Positions 1 to 12,463 of a stretch of DNA of 64,000 nucleotides are shown here, in pieces. The notes beneath the pieces are model-generated. The model did not search any database and was not told where the DNA came from. It saw only the letters and a program-made list of their open reading frames with translations. This DNA is from Ctenosaura bakeri (taxonomy: Eukaryota; Chordata; Lepidosauria; Squamata; Iguanidae): assembly GCA_948474755.1 (NCBI GenBank), contig CAOLHI010004222.1, positions 248,001 through 312,000 of the forward strand, read 5' to 3'. A program made the translations under genes and the position numbers. Numbering within the stretch: the stretch's first letter is position 1; each line of letters starts with the position of its first letter.

Positions 1-322
1 AGTTTATTATTGAGCATGAACAGAGTAGAATGACTTCAGTGATTCAAACTGGGGAGATTTCCAGAGACAGTAAGTTATAACTCTCCCACATTCCCACAAG
101 CCAATTACAGATTACCTTGCTTCTCTAGCCTCTGAGCTGTTACCAGGTAACTATCTGGTGAGAATGCTGGATGTTTTCTTAACGGTGCTTTAGGAATGTT
201 ACTATAGTGTGCAGCTGCAGGCAAAGCTATCTAACTACTTAGACTACATGTTACAAGTATCTTACTACTACATAGCCCATCCATAATACTTTCCCAAACT
301 AATTATGGAGGGAACCCTGATA
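1..322 (-). repeat. Ty3/gypsy 3' LTR, cut by the window edge
   Basis: This matches base for base in length the last 322 bases of the complete solo LTR at 12697-13062, so about 44 bases lie outside the window. It ends in CCCTGATA where the solo copy has CCCCGACA. On the minus strand it carries TTATAA (80-75) 29 bases before AGTTTGAATCACT (50-38), the likely transcription start, followed by an AATAATAAA polyadenylation signal (14-5). The purine-rich tract at 323-340 beside it, read on the minus strand, is the probable polypurine tract. Confidence 0.85.
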
Positions 323-459
323 TCCTGCCCGTCCCGAGAGAAAAAATAAAAGGAAGGAACAAAGGGAAGGGAGGAGAGATGGGAAGAGAAAATGATAGGG
401 GGGTACAACAGGAGGAAACATCATAGTAATATGGCAGGACAACAGTTAGAAAATCAGAA

Positions 460-1789
460 TCAAGGAACAGGAACCACTGTGGAAATTGGAGTCTCAGGCA
501 GCGAACAGGAACTCGAAGGAGCTTGTTTGAGTAAGCTGGAATGGAAAACGGGGTATTTTTCAGTGAAGGAGGCAATAAAAGTTCAAAAGTAACATTGTTG
601 ATGGCTCGCTTAACAGGGGAAGGTCCAATGTATTTAGGGGATAGTTTCTTAGAGGGGCCAGAAAGGGAAATGCTTCTGGAAGAAAGGTAAACAAGGTCAC
701 CGGGGTTATACAAAGGGTTGGGAAGCCTTTTTTTGTCAGCAAAATCTTTGTGTGCAGCTTTAGCAGTTTTGAGAGACTTAGAAACAGAGTCCCAAGTGGA
801 GGAAATATTTGTAATCCAAGATGCGAGGGAGGGGGGTGTGGAGTCGGGAAGAGAGATCAGTAGAGTAGGAAAAGCTTTGGGGTTGGTGCCAGAGACGACT
901 TCAAAAGGAGTTTTGCCAGTTGAAGAGTGCAAAGCAGAATTGTAAGCAAATTCTGCATAAGGTAAAAGGAGGCCCCGTTTTTTTGGTTAGAGTAGACAAA
1001 GCAGTGTAAATATTGTTCAAGGGTTTGGTTGGTCCACTCAATGTGTCCATCTGTTTGTGAATGATATGCAGTACTAAGTTTTTGGGAGATATCCAGGGCC
1101 TTGAGTAAAGCAGTCCAGAATTTGGAGGTGAAGACAGGGTCTCTGTCAGAGATAACAGTGGAAGGTAAGCCATGAAGCCTCCAAATGTGACAAATGAAAA
1201 GGTTCACTAATTTTTCAGCAGTGTATACTTTTTTTATAGGTACAAAGTGAGACTGTTTTGAAAAGGGATCAGTGACAATCCAAATAGCATGGAAACCATG
1301 GGAGGAAGGGAGACCCACAATGAAATCCCAAGAAATTATATCCCAAGGCTTCAAAGGGATGGGAAACGGTTGAAGTAGATCGTGAGGTTTGGAAGCAGTA
1401 GATTTACAGGTGTTACAAATTGCACAGTTTTTAATGTAATCTTGAATATGCTTAGTGAGCCCAGGCCAGTAAAAGAGTTTACATATGGAATGCAGAGTCT
1501 TAAGAAATCCAAAGTGGCCTGCAGGCTTGGAATCATGGTGCCTGCAGAGGATTTCGGCCCGACAAGGGGAGGGTACATAAATCTTTGCACCACAGAAAGG
1601 GAGGCCATCCAACCAGGTGACAGAGTCTTTGTGGGAGGGGAGCCAAGTGTCATTAGTGTAAGAAGTTTTAAGCAGGTGCTGCAAGGCAGAGTCAAGCAAC
1701 AAAGAAGCAGAGAGGCGTGCTTTATGGAGAGCACGAGTGGAAACTTGCAAGCCAAATGCCTCAGGAGAAATTAAAGGCTTGTGCGGAGG
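460..1789 (-). pseudogene. pol: Ty3/gypsy pol: integrase part
   Basis: Integrase inserts the cDNA copy into chromosomal DNA. The HHCC zinc-binding module is visible (HH near the start of the 857-1750 frame, then the C-x2-C in NCAICNTC), followed by the catalytic core: D in SWDFIVGLP, D in SDRDPVF and E in GHIEWTNQ. A frameshift near 980-930 moves the reading into the frame with HSSTGKTPFEVVSG. Further on come PSKKLSPKYIGP and, after another shift near 565, FHSSLLKQAP, the typical gypsy IN tail. The reading ends at a TGA at 462-460. No chromodomain is seen after it, in contrast to the gypsy fragment at 17535-18125. Decayed, not functional. Confidence 0.85.
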
Positions 1790-3640
1790 AGTTGCAGGTG
1801 GGTGAATTTCGTGGCAGGGAAGCCTTGAAAGTGGATCTGCAAGAATGTTGCTTTTGCCAGGTTTGAAAATAATTTTAAAATTGAAGGGTTGAAAGAATTT
1901 GGCCCAACGGGCTTGTTTAGGAATTAGTTTCCTAGCAGTCCGAAATGCCTCCAGGTTGCAGTGATCAGTCCAAATTTGAAATGGTACCTGTGCACCTTCA
2001 AGCAGGTGTCACCAGGTAGAAAGAGCAAAATGAATAGCCTTAGCCTCTTTCTCCCAAATGGGCCAATGAGTCTGAGCAAGAGAAAATTTCTTAGAAATGA
2101 ATGCACAAGGTTCCAAGTTATCATCAGTGTCCCTTTGAAGCAACACAGCACCCATTGCAAAGTCAGAGGCATCAGTCTGTATTATAAATTCCTTAGAAGT
2201 GTCAGGGAACAATAATAGAGGCTCGGTGGTGAATTTATTTTTGAGGGACTCAAAGGCAGTCTGGCAATTGGGGTCCCAGTTAATTTTATTGTTCTGTGGC
2301 ATTTTTGAGCCCTTTGGTTTCTTAAGCAAGTTAGTAAGGGATAAGGTGATGGTTGCAAAGTCTTCTATAAAGTTACGATAGAAGTTTGCAAACCCAAGAA
2401 ATTGTTGCAGCTGTTTTTTAGTTTTAGGCACAGGCCAATTAATAATAGCTTCAATTTTGGCAGGATCCATGTTCAGGGTGTTGTGATGCACTCGATAGCC
2501 CAGGTAATCAAAAGTCTGTGTGTCAAATTGGCATTTAGAGAGGTTGACCACAAGTCCATTATCAATAAGTCACTGAAGCACTGTTCTAACCAAATTTACA
2601 TGTGCTTCTAGTGTCTCAGCATATATAAGAATATCATCCAAGTAAACCACCACCCCTTCATATAACAAATCTTGAAGGATGGAATTTAGGAACATTTGAA
2701 ACACAGCAGGGCCTGATTGTAATCCAAAAGATAATACAGTCCATTGGTAATTCCCCAAGGGGATGGAAAATGTAGTCAGCCATTCACTGTCTGGATCCAT
2801 GCAAATTCTGTGAAAAGCCTCTTTGAGGTCAAGTTTTGTAAAATATTTACCTTTTTATCAACTGGTCCAGCACAGATTTGATAAGAGGAATCGGGTAAGC
2901 ATTTGGCAGGATTGCTTGATTAATGAGATTATAATTCATGATCAGTCTAGGTTCTGAGTTTGGGTCTTTCCTTTTACAGAAGAATATTGGACTGGCAATG
3001 GGGGCTGTCGAGGGCTTAATAAATCCACATTGCAAATTTTTGTTCAGGAATGATTTTAAAGCTGCGAGCTCTTATTTGTTCATTGGGTATATTTTTGGTT
3101 TTGGAAATTTAGCTCCATCTACTAATTTGAGCTTGTGAGTCCCTGCGAGTTGGTAGTTTGTCTGCTTCGTGCTGCTCAAACGCTTTTTGCAAGTCACAGT
3201 AATGTGAAGGAATCTTTAAGAGCTCCTCAGGGGTTAATAAGAGTGCCGGGAGAGGGGGGGTGCTTTCTTTGGGTGCCAAGCCTGGTTTAGTGGCTGCGTT
3301 CAACTACCCATTTGTCCAGTCTATAACAGGATTGTATTTCCTAAGCCAATCAATCCCGAGCACAACTTGAAAATTTACAGAAACAGGCACCAAGAAACGT
3401 AATTTCCCCGCATATTTACCCACACGAATGGGAATGGGAATAGTTCTTTGTCTTACTGGTCCCCCTGCCATTGGATTTCCATCCATTTGTGTCAAATTGT
3501 TGGCTCTCCTTAGGAGTTCAAATTGCACCTCAAGCTCTTTAGCTAACACACAGTGCAGTAGGTTCTTAGAGCAGCCTGAGTCAATTAGTCCCCTGCAAAT
3601 TCGTATCTTGCCATCTTTCCCTACTAGGGAACTGTTGTAA
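1790..3640 (-). pseudogene. pol: Ty3/gypsy pol: protease, reverse transcriptase and RNase H
   Basis: From right to left the protease shows LIDSGCSKNLL (D-S-G active site) near 3560-3590 and VVLGIDWL near 3350. Reverse transcriptase then follows: GFIKPSTAPIASPIFF and the LIMNYNLIN block (2847-3035), the catalytic YLDD at 2644-2633, and the thumb with FLGFANFYRNFI. RNase H contains IIQTDASDFAMGAVL (about 2200) and ends in FKPGKSNILADPLSRLP near 1830. Frameshifts and stops separate the frames at about 2840, 2560 and 2000. Pieces are in the correct order and spacing, so this is one pol gene that decayed after insertion. Sequence style is close to the Tf1/sushi group of vertebrate gypsy elements. 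Confidence 0.88.
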
Positions 3641-4954
3641 ACACATGTTTAGATTTATTAGTACTTACATCAGCTGAACAAGCAGTCTCCCATTCGTCGC
3701 TACCACTGTCAGAATCCGAAGTAGTTTGGGAGCTATTATCCTCTTCACAGGTTCCACCGGCTGTGCCCTTTGAGATGCGCTTGTTAGTTGGTTTCAGGGT
3801 GTCTGTTTTGCATGAAGTAGTCTTGGCACTGGGTGGCGTTCCCTTTGCTTCAGCAGGTGCTTTATTCCCGGCACAATCGCTGGCGATGTGACCTCTTTTG
3901 CCACAGATGAAGCAACTTCCCTCTCGCAGATGCTTTTGTTTCTCCTCACTGAGCAGGAAAGTAGTCTTGCATGGTGCAGGTTTCCTAGCTCCATTTTCCT
4001 GAGCTTGCCTCTGGCGGGTCAGTTGCACAGATTCCAAGATACTGTCGGCTTCCACAGCCAACTTTATCCATCCTAACAGGCTATTGGGATGTCCTTGATT
4101 CAAGCAGCGGTCTAGAATAGCAGGGTTCAACCCATCTTTATAAAATTCCTTGAGGATGTTATCTCACCATTCAGGTACCCTTGCTGCTAGTCTTCAGAAC
4201 TCTCTGGAGTACTCCCCAACATCGTTTTTTCCCTGTCTCAGTTTTTTCAGTTGGTTTCTTGCTTTCTCTTGCAAGTGTGGATCTTCAAATCTTTCTGAGA
4301 TGATTCATTAAAAGTTGCAGGTAGGCTGTTTCTGGGGCACGGGCCTCATAAAGATTCAATATCCAATCCACCGCTTCCTCCTTCAGGCGCTGGCTGATCT
4401 ATCTAATTCTGGCAGCGTCGTCTGGGAAACTGTTCCCATAATCAATCATGTAATGTGAAACCATGTTGAGAAAGAAAGACAGCTTTTTAAGCTTTTTAAG
4501 ATACCTTCAGCTCTCTGAAAGGCCTGGCAGCCACTGGAGGTGGAGGCAAGCCGGGAGGGGCCGGCACGCCAGTGGCTGCAGTAGTTTGATCTCTGACTGG
4601 TGTTCTGCCAATTCGTGGTGCCATCAATCTCCAGTCATGAAGCAGAGCTTTCAATTGAGAAATTTCTTCCTTTTGTCTTTCCACTTCCTCTTCTTTAGCC
4701 ATAAGTTCTTCCATCAGGTCCAAGTCACGTAGTGATGAGTCCCATCGGCTGGCTCATCGACAGTGGCAGTGACTGGTTCTAATTCTCTCTCCCCAGGCCC
4801 AGGTCTGTCCCCTAGTCGGGGTACCTTCAGGGAGGGAGAGTTGAACCTTCCGTTTAACATCCACAGGGTGCTCACACTCAGTTTCTTCTTTATCAGGTTG
4901 TTCTTCATCTGTGGGGTAGGGGATTCCCTCCTCCGCCTCACTTATTTGATGCAT
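3624..4954 (-). pseudogene. gag: Ty3/gypsy gag with zinc knuckle
   Basis: Gag forms the retrotransposon particle. A CCHC zinc knuckle, CFICGKRGHIASDC, lies near 3910-3870. Upstream is a basic segment and a helical LILESVQLTRQ-type capsid tail. The 4496-4723 frame begins MDLMEELMAKEEEVERQKEE, a short coiled coil followed by a Pro-rich stretch, as in sushi-type Gag N termini. In the same frame an acidic stretch starts at a Met at 4954, separated by one in-frame TGA at 4753-4751, so either Met could be the true start. The middle (about 4130-4495) is frameshifted. The gene lies directly upstream of pol with slight overlap. Confidence 0.75.
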
Positions 4955-6952
4955 TTTGCAGGTTAAAGTGAGGGTGGGAATTTCGGTGGCTGTGGCAAGG
5001 AGCATGGCTGTAACCCAACATAGCTGCGGGGAGGACAGCCACCCCACAAGGTCGTGAACCCGTTTGCTTCGGCGAAAATAACAGGACAACATCCCTTTGG
5101 GAAAAGGGATTCGGAGGAGCTCGAAGGGGATCGATATTCCAGCGTGAGTGCCCAAGAAAAACATCTGAAAATCGGGACATGGGAAGCACTGAAGAGGTTG
5201 TGCAAGCCGCCATTATTTCATGGAGGCTTCCAAGGAAGAAATCCTCACCACCACTTTTTAAAAGAAGAAAGAAGATTCTTTTAGAGGACGATTAACAACT
5301 GAACTTCATAATTCTATGGTCAGTAAGAAGACCAGCACACCAAGGACTCTACATCTATTTAGATTGGACAAGAAGATTTGGAAAAGGATCTCTGGAACAT
5401 GGATTACTCTAAGTTTTAAACTGTTAAGAGAGCGAGAGTGAGGGGAAGCGGCTAGAGGGAACAGAGAACAGAAAAGGGACGAAGTGGTAGTTGCTTTCAT
5501 AACAACACTGCTCCCCGCCAATTCCCCTACGACGCTAAGAAATAAGTATGAGAGGTTGAAAGGATCTAAAGAGTGACTGTATAAAACAATTTCACTTCAG
5601 TAAAATAAGAATATAAAAGGAAGAAATATAACAGAAATACAACAGTATTATTTGGAATATATAATTTGAGAAGTGGGAATAATAACAGTAAAGGGATGGA
5701 ACGAGGAAGAAGTTAAATAATTTGGAGATTGCGATAGTGTGGGACTGTGATATTAAACACTTTGATGGTTGTTGAATGTCAGTTGTTGTATAATTAGAAG
5801 AACAAATAAGCGGGGGAAACGGACAGAATTGAATACATGGGACTGAAACAGTAAGTAGAGAGATAGTAAAGAAAATGTCAGAAGACGGAAAGTGATTGAG
5901 AAATAAAAGAGACACTGAAAGAAAAAGAAAAAAAGAACTTGAGAAAAGTGAGTAGAAGAAATATTTTGTTTGATTCTGGAATTGATTGACATATAAAATA
6001 GACTGCTGGTGCCTGATTTCGACGGACATTTTAAGACCGATTGAAAAGAATACAGCAGACTTGGATCTAGATTTTGACTTACTTTAAATGACATTAAGCT
6101 TGTTTAACTATAGAAAAGAAGGATAGAAACTCAAGGTTGGGAAAGCAGCACTCCAGAGAGAAAAGATAAACAATACAAGGTCGTTAACCCTTTTCTCACT
6201 GTATTTGGCATATGGTAAATAGCGGGAAGAGCGCCATCTAATGGACATTTAAATTACTACAGTCTTGATTTCTTATTTATAAGAGGGAGAACTGGATAAA
6301 TTAATTGTGTAAACTTTGAAGACCGGATGCACTGTTGGCTGTGATGAAATAATACTGAACAGAACAAGAATATTTATTTTTTAAATAATATAAGAGATTT
6401 GATGAATTAGTGTGATGAGATAAGAGTTAAATTAAGGAAGTAAGTTGATTAACCTGATTGGTATTTAGAAAAAGAATAATATTTATTGAACAAGAGATTG
6501 TTGGAGTGTTATAATTAATTAAGGAAAATTACTGAATTAAAAACTTGTAAATAACAATAGGAAACAAACAAATATATAGAGAGAGAATATAGAAAATACA
6601 GAATATAGAAAATATAGAAATAGATTGTAAGAAGTGAAAGGAACAAAATACAAGTTTGATGGAACATTAAGTGACTTTGAACTGCTTTTCTGGTGGTAAT
6701 AATTATTGGTGGTAAACAATGATAATAATTATTGGAGGAAACAAATTAAGGGGGAAATATATAAAATATTGTGTTAAAGAAATAAGTTAAATATTAAGAT
6801 AAATGGACTAATTTAACTGATTGACTGATTGATTATAGATATATATTATATCAAAGATTTAAGTAATAGATTGATTTAATTGATTGATCTAATTTAATAA
6901 TTGTGTGATTGATTATAGAAACATTTATATTACTTTATTGTTGAGAAAAGAA

Positions 6953-6981
6953 ATATACATATATATATATATATATATATA
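6953..6981. repeat. (TA)n microsatellite
   Basis: Uninterrupted TA repeat of about 14 units within the AT-rich 5' region of the L1, just before ORF1. Confidence 0.9.
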
Positions 6982-7056
6982 CAATTTTTTTTAAAAAAAA
7001 AGACAGAAAAAGAAGAAAAGAAGAAGGAAGAAAGATAAGAAGAAAAATTAGCCAAA

Positions 7057-8083
7057 ATGGCTTCAGGAACAAGGAAAGCACTGTCAGTTAAGCAACAATT
7101 ACAAACGAGACCAGCTCTTGAAGAACAACCAAAAGCATCTGAATTTACACCGACGATTATTGAAGAAATAAGGAAAATGAAGAATGACTTTTAAAAAAGA
7201 TATAAAAGAAGTAGTGAGTGATATCAAAGAAATGAAGAGAGAAATGAGGAACATTGGACAAAGGCTGGAAAGTATAACTATGGAAATGAAGAACATAAAT
7301 AAGAAATTAGACAAATTACAAGATAAAACTACAAAATTAGAGAAAGAGACACCGATGTTGGAAAAACAAATAGAAAATGTGGAACGACAAAATAGAAGCA
7401 TGGAGATAAAATTCAAAGAGAGCTGTATAAAAATAAGAGGTTTGGGAGAAATTCAAGGAGAGGAGTTACATAGTCGAATGATACCACCATTGGCAGAATA
7501 TATAGGATGAAACGCTGAACAATTAGATTTGGAGATTGACAAGATGTTTAGAATTAATTTGTTCATCACGAAAAAAAGGAAGGTATCGTGTGACATCGTA
7601 ATATATTTCTTAAGAGAAAGAGTGAAGGATCTAGTGATTCAACAGAGTTATTCGAGTAAATTGATAATAGAAGAGAAAGAACTTCAGATATTCAAATATG
7701 TTCCTGCTCAAGTTTTGAAAAAAAGAAAAGACTACTATTTTCTTACACAAGTACTAAAAAGAAGAGGAATAACATATTGGTGGTGCAAACTTGAAGGAGT
7801 CACTTTTACATATGAACAGAAGAGACGTACATTAAACACGATTCAAAAAGCGCAAGATTTTTTAAAGAGATATAAAGAGGAATTAAGGAAAAATCAACAA
7901 GAAGAACAAAAGCAAGAAAGTCAAACTACAAAAGAGGTAGAAAAACAGAAAGCTCAAGAAATAATGCAAGAAGAATTGGAAGATTCTCAAATAAATCAAC
8001 AAAGGAGACAAAGTAAAGAATTTGAGAGGGAAATGAGGAAAATAGAACAAGAAAAGGAGGAGAATATAGATCAAGAAGAATAA
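7057..8083 (+). pseudogene. L1 ORF1 (RNA-binding coiled-coil protein), broken
   Basis: ORF1 protein coats L1 RNA and acts as a nucleic-acid chaperone. The ATG at 7057 (context GCCAAAATGG) starts MASGTRKALSVKQQ. After about 45 codons an A-rich frameshift at about 7190 moves to the frame starting TFKKDIKEVVSD. A long charged coiled coil follows (7200-7420), then the RRM-like block IKFKESCIKIRGLGEI, a TGA at 7508-7510, and the C-terminal domain with KRKDYYFLTQVLKRRGITY. The end is a very Glu/Gln-rich tail that may be partly repeat expansion. With one frameshift and one stop it is a relatively mild pseudogene. Confidence 0.8.
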
Positions 8084-8161
8084 GAAGAGAAAGAGTTAGA
8101 GGAAGAAGAAAAAGAACAAGAACTAGAGTAGAAAAAACAAAAACAAGAAACAGCTAACATT

Positions 8162-11100
8162 ATGAAAATCATTTCCTGGAATGTTAGGGGAATGAATGCA
8201 GTGATTAAAAGGAGAAGAATCTTCCATCATTTAGAAAAAATAAAACCGGATGTGACTTGTTTACAGGAAACTCATATAAGAGATAAGGACTTGAAATACT
8301 TGAAAAACCAGAAGTTGGGACAAGAATTCTCAACATCAATAAAGAAGAAAAAAAGAGAGTCACAATTTATGTGAATAAAAAATACAATGCAAAAGAAGTC
8401 TTTAAAGACAACAAAGGTACCTTAATTGGAGTAGAGGTAGAGACAACTTATAATAAGATTCTGTTTGTGGGAATTTATGGCCCACTGGAAAATAAAGCCT
8501 CCTATTATGAAAATCTAACAAAGAAATTAACAGAATATGACTATCAAGAAATAATAGTTATGGGAGATTGGAATGGGGAGATAAACCCCGATCTTGATCG
8601 GACACTGAAAAATAAGGGGGAAACGCCACAAAGAAAACTTCCTAAAGCATTCTATGATTTTATGGATATTGTATCAGTAACTGACGTGTGGCGGTATTTG
8701 TATGGAGACGCTAAGGAATATACCTATTTTTCAGAAGTCCACAAGACTTGGTCAAGGATTGACATGATTTTGATATCTAAAACTTTGTGTAAAAGAATTA
8801 AGAAAATGGAGATCCTACCAAGATTATTATCAGACCATAGCCCTATTATGATGATAGTACAAGAATGGAAAAGCGAGTATCGATGGACTGTAAAAGATGA
8901 TCTTTTAAGGGATGAAAATATAATAGAAAAGATAAAACAAGAAATAAATTACTTCTTTAAAGAAAATACTGGAAAAGGAACATCAAATAAGATAGTTTGG
9001 GATGCAGGAAAGGTAGTGATAAGACGCCTATTTTTACAACAGGAAGCATATAAGAAGAAAATAAAGAAGCAGAAATATCAAAAAATGGTGGAAGAACTTG
9101 AGAAGAAAGAGGAAGGGTTAAAAAAATTTCTAGAAATTCAAAATTGTCAAGAGAGATTAAGATTTTACAAAAACAAATGTCCATAGAAGATAGATTAGAC
9201 ATAGAAAAGAAAAGAAAATATGCACATGAAAGATTTTTCGAACACACCAATAAAGTGGGAAAATGGTTAGCATTCAGACTGAAAAAAGAAAAAGAGAAAA
9301 GACTGATTATGGAAATTCAAGAAGGAGATAAGCTATATAGGCACCTGAAGAAAATAAAGACAATATTTCATGATTATTATAGGAAATTGTTTGAAGATCT
9401 AGATGATTCAGAAGAATATATACAAGATATTGGAAAGTATTTAGAAGAAATTAAATTAGATCAAATCCAGGAAAATCAAAGATTAGAGTTAAATAAACCT
9501 ATTCCAAAAGTGGAAATCAGAAGTGCAATCCAAAAATTGAAAATTGGAAAAGTGCCTGGTCCAGATGGATTCACAGCAAGATATTATAAAGTGTTTCAAG
9601 ATCAATTAATAGAGCCCCTTCAAAAACTATTTAATGGATTGGAGATGACAGACAGACCAAATTCGTGGGGAGAGGCGACAATCATGCTCATACCTAAGGA
9701 AGGCAAAGGTCAACGAGAAGCGAAGAATTATAGGCCAATATCTCTTTTAAATACAGATTATAAGATATTTATATCTATTTTGGCCGATAGATTGAAAACA
9801 ATTCTAAAAAACTGGATACATGAAGATCAAAATGGTTTTTTGCCGGGTAGATCAATAAAAGACAATGTGAAGGTAATACTGAATATAACTGAACATTATC
9901 ACAAACATAACGAGAAGAAGATGGGTTTGATCTTTGTGGATGCTGAAAAAAGCATTCGATAATGTAAGGTGGAGATTCATAACAGAGGTATTGAAAAAAA
10001 TAAATATAGGGGAAAATTTATTGAATGGATAAAAATGATATATAATAATCAATCTGCTAGTATCTTAATTAATGGAGAGAGAACAGAGAGATTCGATATT
10101 AAGAAGGGAACTAGACAAGGATGCCCATTGTCACCTCTAATATTTGTAATAATGATAGAGATATTGTAAGTTAAGAGAAGATATAGAAATAAAAGGGGCT
10201 CGAATTCAAAATCAAACATACAAACTGAGGGCTTTCATCGATGATCTTGTAATTATGTTGGATGATCCAATTAAAAGTATAACAAGATTAGTTAGAACGT
10301 TTCAAGAATATGGAAAGGTTGCTGGATTCAAAGTGAATATGGATAAAACAACAATGATAACTAAGAACATTTCAAAACAAGGAGGAGAAGAAATTGAGCA
10401 ACTATCTCAATTCAAAGTATCAAAAAAAGTAAGATATTTAGGAATCAACATCACTAACAGTAATACAGATTTATATGACGACAATTATAAAAAAGTATGG
10501 ACAGAGATAAAAGAAGACTTACAAAAATGGTCAAAACTTGAGTTATCATTGATGGGAAGAATTGCAACAATTTAAGATGAATATTTTACCCAAAATGATT
10601 TTTCTGTTTCAAAATCTCCCGATAATCTCGAATGAAAACGGAAGAAGGACCTATCAAAATTTTTGGAACAGCAAAAAACCACGGATAAAATGGACTGTGT
10701 TGAAAGATACAACAGAATGAGGAGGATCGGGATTACCTGATTTAAAATTATACTTTCATGCCAGTTGCCTCAGTTGGATAATAGACTGGATTAAATTAGA
10801 AAATATGAGACTATTAACTTTAAAGGAGCGGACTTTTGTTTGGCTGGCACGCATATATGTGGTATGAAAAGGCAAAAGTAAATAAAGATTTCAATAATCA
10901 TTTTATAAGAAAACCCCTTTTAAAAATTTGTTTATGGTATAGGAATAAATTTTATACAAAAATACCACAATAGGTATCAGCACATAAAGTTTTTTATAGA
11001 AGAGAAAAGCCCAAATTAAATCATTGGCTAACATATAAAGATCTAATAAGAGTTCAGGGAGATAAAATGGCTTGGAAAAGCAAGGAGGATATGATAGAAT

Positions 11101-11909
11101 ATGGTATTACATCACATTGGCTATCACAGAGGCAACTGGAAGAAAGATTTAAGATGGATTTGAGAATGCAAGGAGTTGAAACGAGAGAGAAAGAATTTGA
11201 TAGAATGTTAAAATCGGGAATGGATCATCTAATAGGTAAAATATACAAAATATTATTAATTTTACATATGGAAGAAGAAACTGTTAAAGACAACATGATA
11301 AGATGGGCACAAAATATTGGACACCCAATTTCATTGAAAAGCTGGGAAAATTCATGGAAAGATGTAAAATTTTTTTGTAAAAGTACAAATTTAAAAGAGA
11401 GTTACTATAAGATATACTTTAGATGGTATTATACACGAGTACAAATGGCTAAAATAAGTAAAAATATGAAAAATGTGTGTTGGAAATGTGCTGAGAGAGG
11501 GAATTTCTACCACATATGGTGGACCTGTGCTAAAACAAAGAAATCTTGGAAGGGTATCCATGATTGTATTACTAAAGCTCTCCAAATTAAATTTCCAATG
11601 AATCCAGAAATATATCTATTGAATATGTTAGATGCTAAATATTTAAAAAAGAATTCATTGTGGAAAATGGTAATTTATACGGTTACAGCAGCAAGATTAG
11701 TATTTGCGCAAAAATGGAAACAAAAAGAAGACCCAGATATTGAAGATTGGTTGTGGAATTTATATGAATTATGGGAAATGGACAAATTGACATCGATATT
11801 GACAGAAAAACCAAAAAAACAATTCAATGAAGAATGGGATTTAATTATTCCTCTTTGGGAGTCCAAATGGGGAAAAACAGTGGTGTGTGGGTTAAATATA
11901 ATGGAGTGA
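8162..11909 (+). pseudogene. L1 ORF2 (endonuclease and reverse transcriptase), broken
   Basis: ORF2 nicks target DNA and reverse transcribes L1 RNA at the nick. The APE-type endonuclease starts at 8162 with KIISWNVRGMN and CLQETHI, shifts frame near 8370, and continues through MGDWNGEINPD to LLSDHSPIM. RT blocks follow: LKIGKVPGPDGF (about 9540), RPISLLNTDYK (9735), FLPGRSIKDNV, GTRQGCPLSPL (about 10110). The catalytic motif at 10234-10245 reads FIDD instead of F/YADD, an inactivating-looking change. The C terminus (11067-11909) retains the Cys-rich motif CWKCAERGNFYHIWWTC. Frameshifts lie near 8365, 9160, 9960, 10170 and between 10570 and 11067. Confidence 0.88.
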
Positions 11910-12230
11910 AATGTGTTAAGTGGGAAAACCACTCATATATTGTAACTTAAGAGAAGGAAAAATGTTTGGATAAAAACTTTGAGAAGTAAGATACTGGTGA
12001 AAGAAAATATGATTGTGAAACTATGATTTAAGGTAGTGGATAAATGCTGAAGTACTACATATATGGAAAATTTGTTGGTCAGGAATAGATAAATTATAAC
12101 CATCCATGAATTATGAAGATGTAATAAGGGAAGGTTATTAGGTAGGCATTAAAAATTTGTAAATTGTTTAAATGTATACTACTTGGTTACTATATGATGA
12201 ATGTATAAATTAGATACTAATCATATGTTT

Positions 12231-12233
<3 letters not shown>

Positions 12234-12268
<35 letters not shown>
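12234..12268. repeat. (AT)n microsatellite
   Basis: About 17 AT units in the 3' UTR of the L1 ending near 12449. Confidence 0.9.
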
Positions 12269-12271
<3 letters not shown>

Positions 12272-12449
12272 ATGTGTTGTATAAGATTTGATATCTGCAA
12301 TTTAAGAAGAAGAGTATGAAATCTAAGGGATAAATATAGACAATTATTGGATTAAAGATTGATGTACAGTTATGTAAATATTACAAATATAAAATGTTTT
12401 AATTTTTGTGATTTTAATTAATAAAAAGAATATTAAAAAAAATAAAATG

Positions 12450-12462
12450 AGTTTGAATCACT
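12450..12462 (-). promoter_or_regulatory. Gypsy primer binding site of self-priming type
   Basis: On the minus strand the 5' LTR ends in CCTGACA at 12464, then one G, then AGTGATTCAAACT. This is the exact reverse complement of AGTTTGAATCACT found in the same element's 3' LTR at 50-38, which sits 29 bases after a TATA box and so should be the start of the transcript. It has no TGG start and does not look like a tRNA 3' end. Tf1 and vertebrate sushi elements prime reverse transcription from the first bases of their own RNA in this geometry. Confidence 0.75.
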
Positions 12463-12463
12463 C

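Larger units (their letters stand above)
4970..12449 (+). mobile_element. L1-clade LINE, near full length, inserted in the gypsy leader
   Basis: The element has a fairly GC-rich start, a long AT-rich 5' region (5530-7050), ORF1 (7057-8083), ORF2 (8162-11909), a 3' UTR with an (AT)n run, and an A-rich tail ending near 12449 immediately beside the gypsy PBS. The 3' end is precise. The 5' border is an estimate (4960-5040) from the change in composition, because no target-site duplication matching the sequence after the tail could be found on the left. It is more divergent in coding detail than the L1 at 38633-45779 but has the same organisation. Confidence 0.8.

Noticed and set aside
5592..7416. 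Phe/Ser/Leu-rich minus-strand ORFs in the L1 5' region
   Set aside because: They are complements of the A- and G-rich plus strand of the L1.
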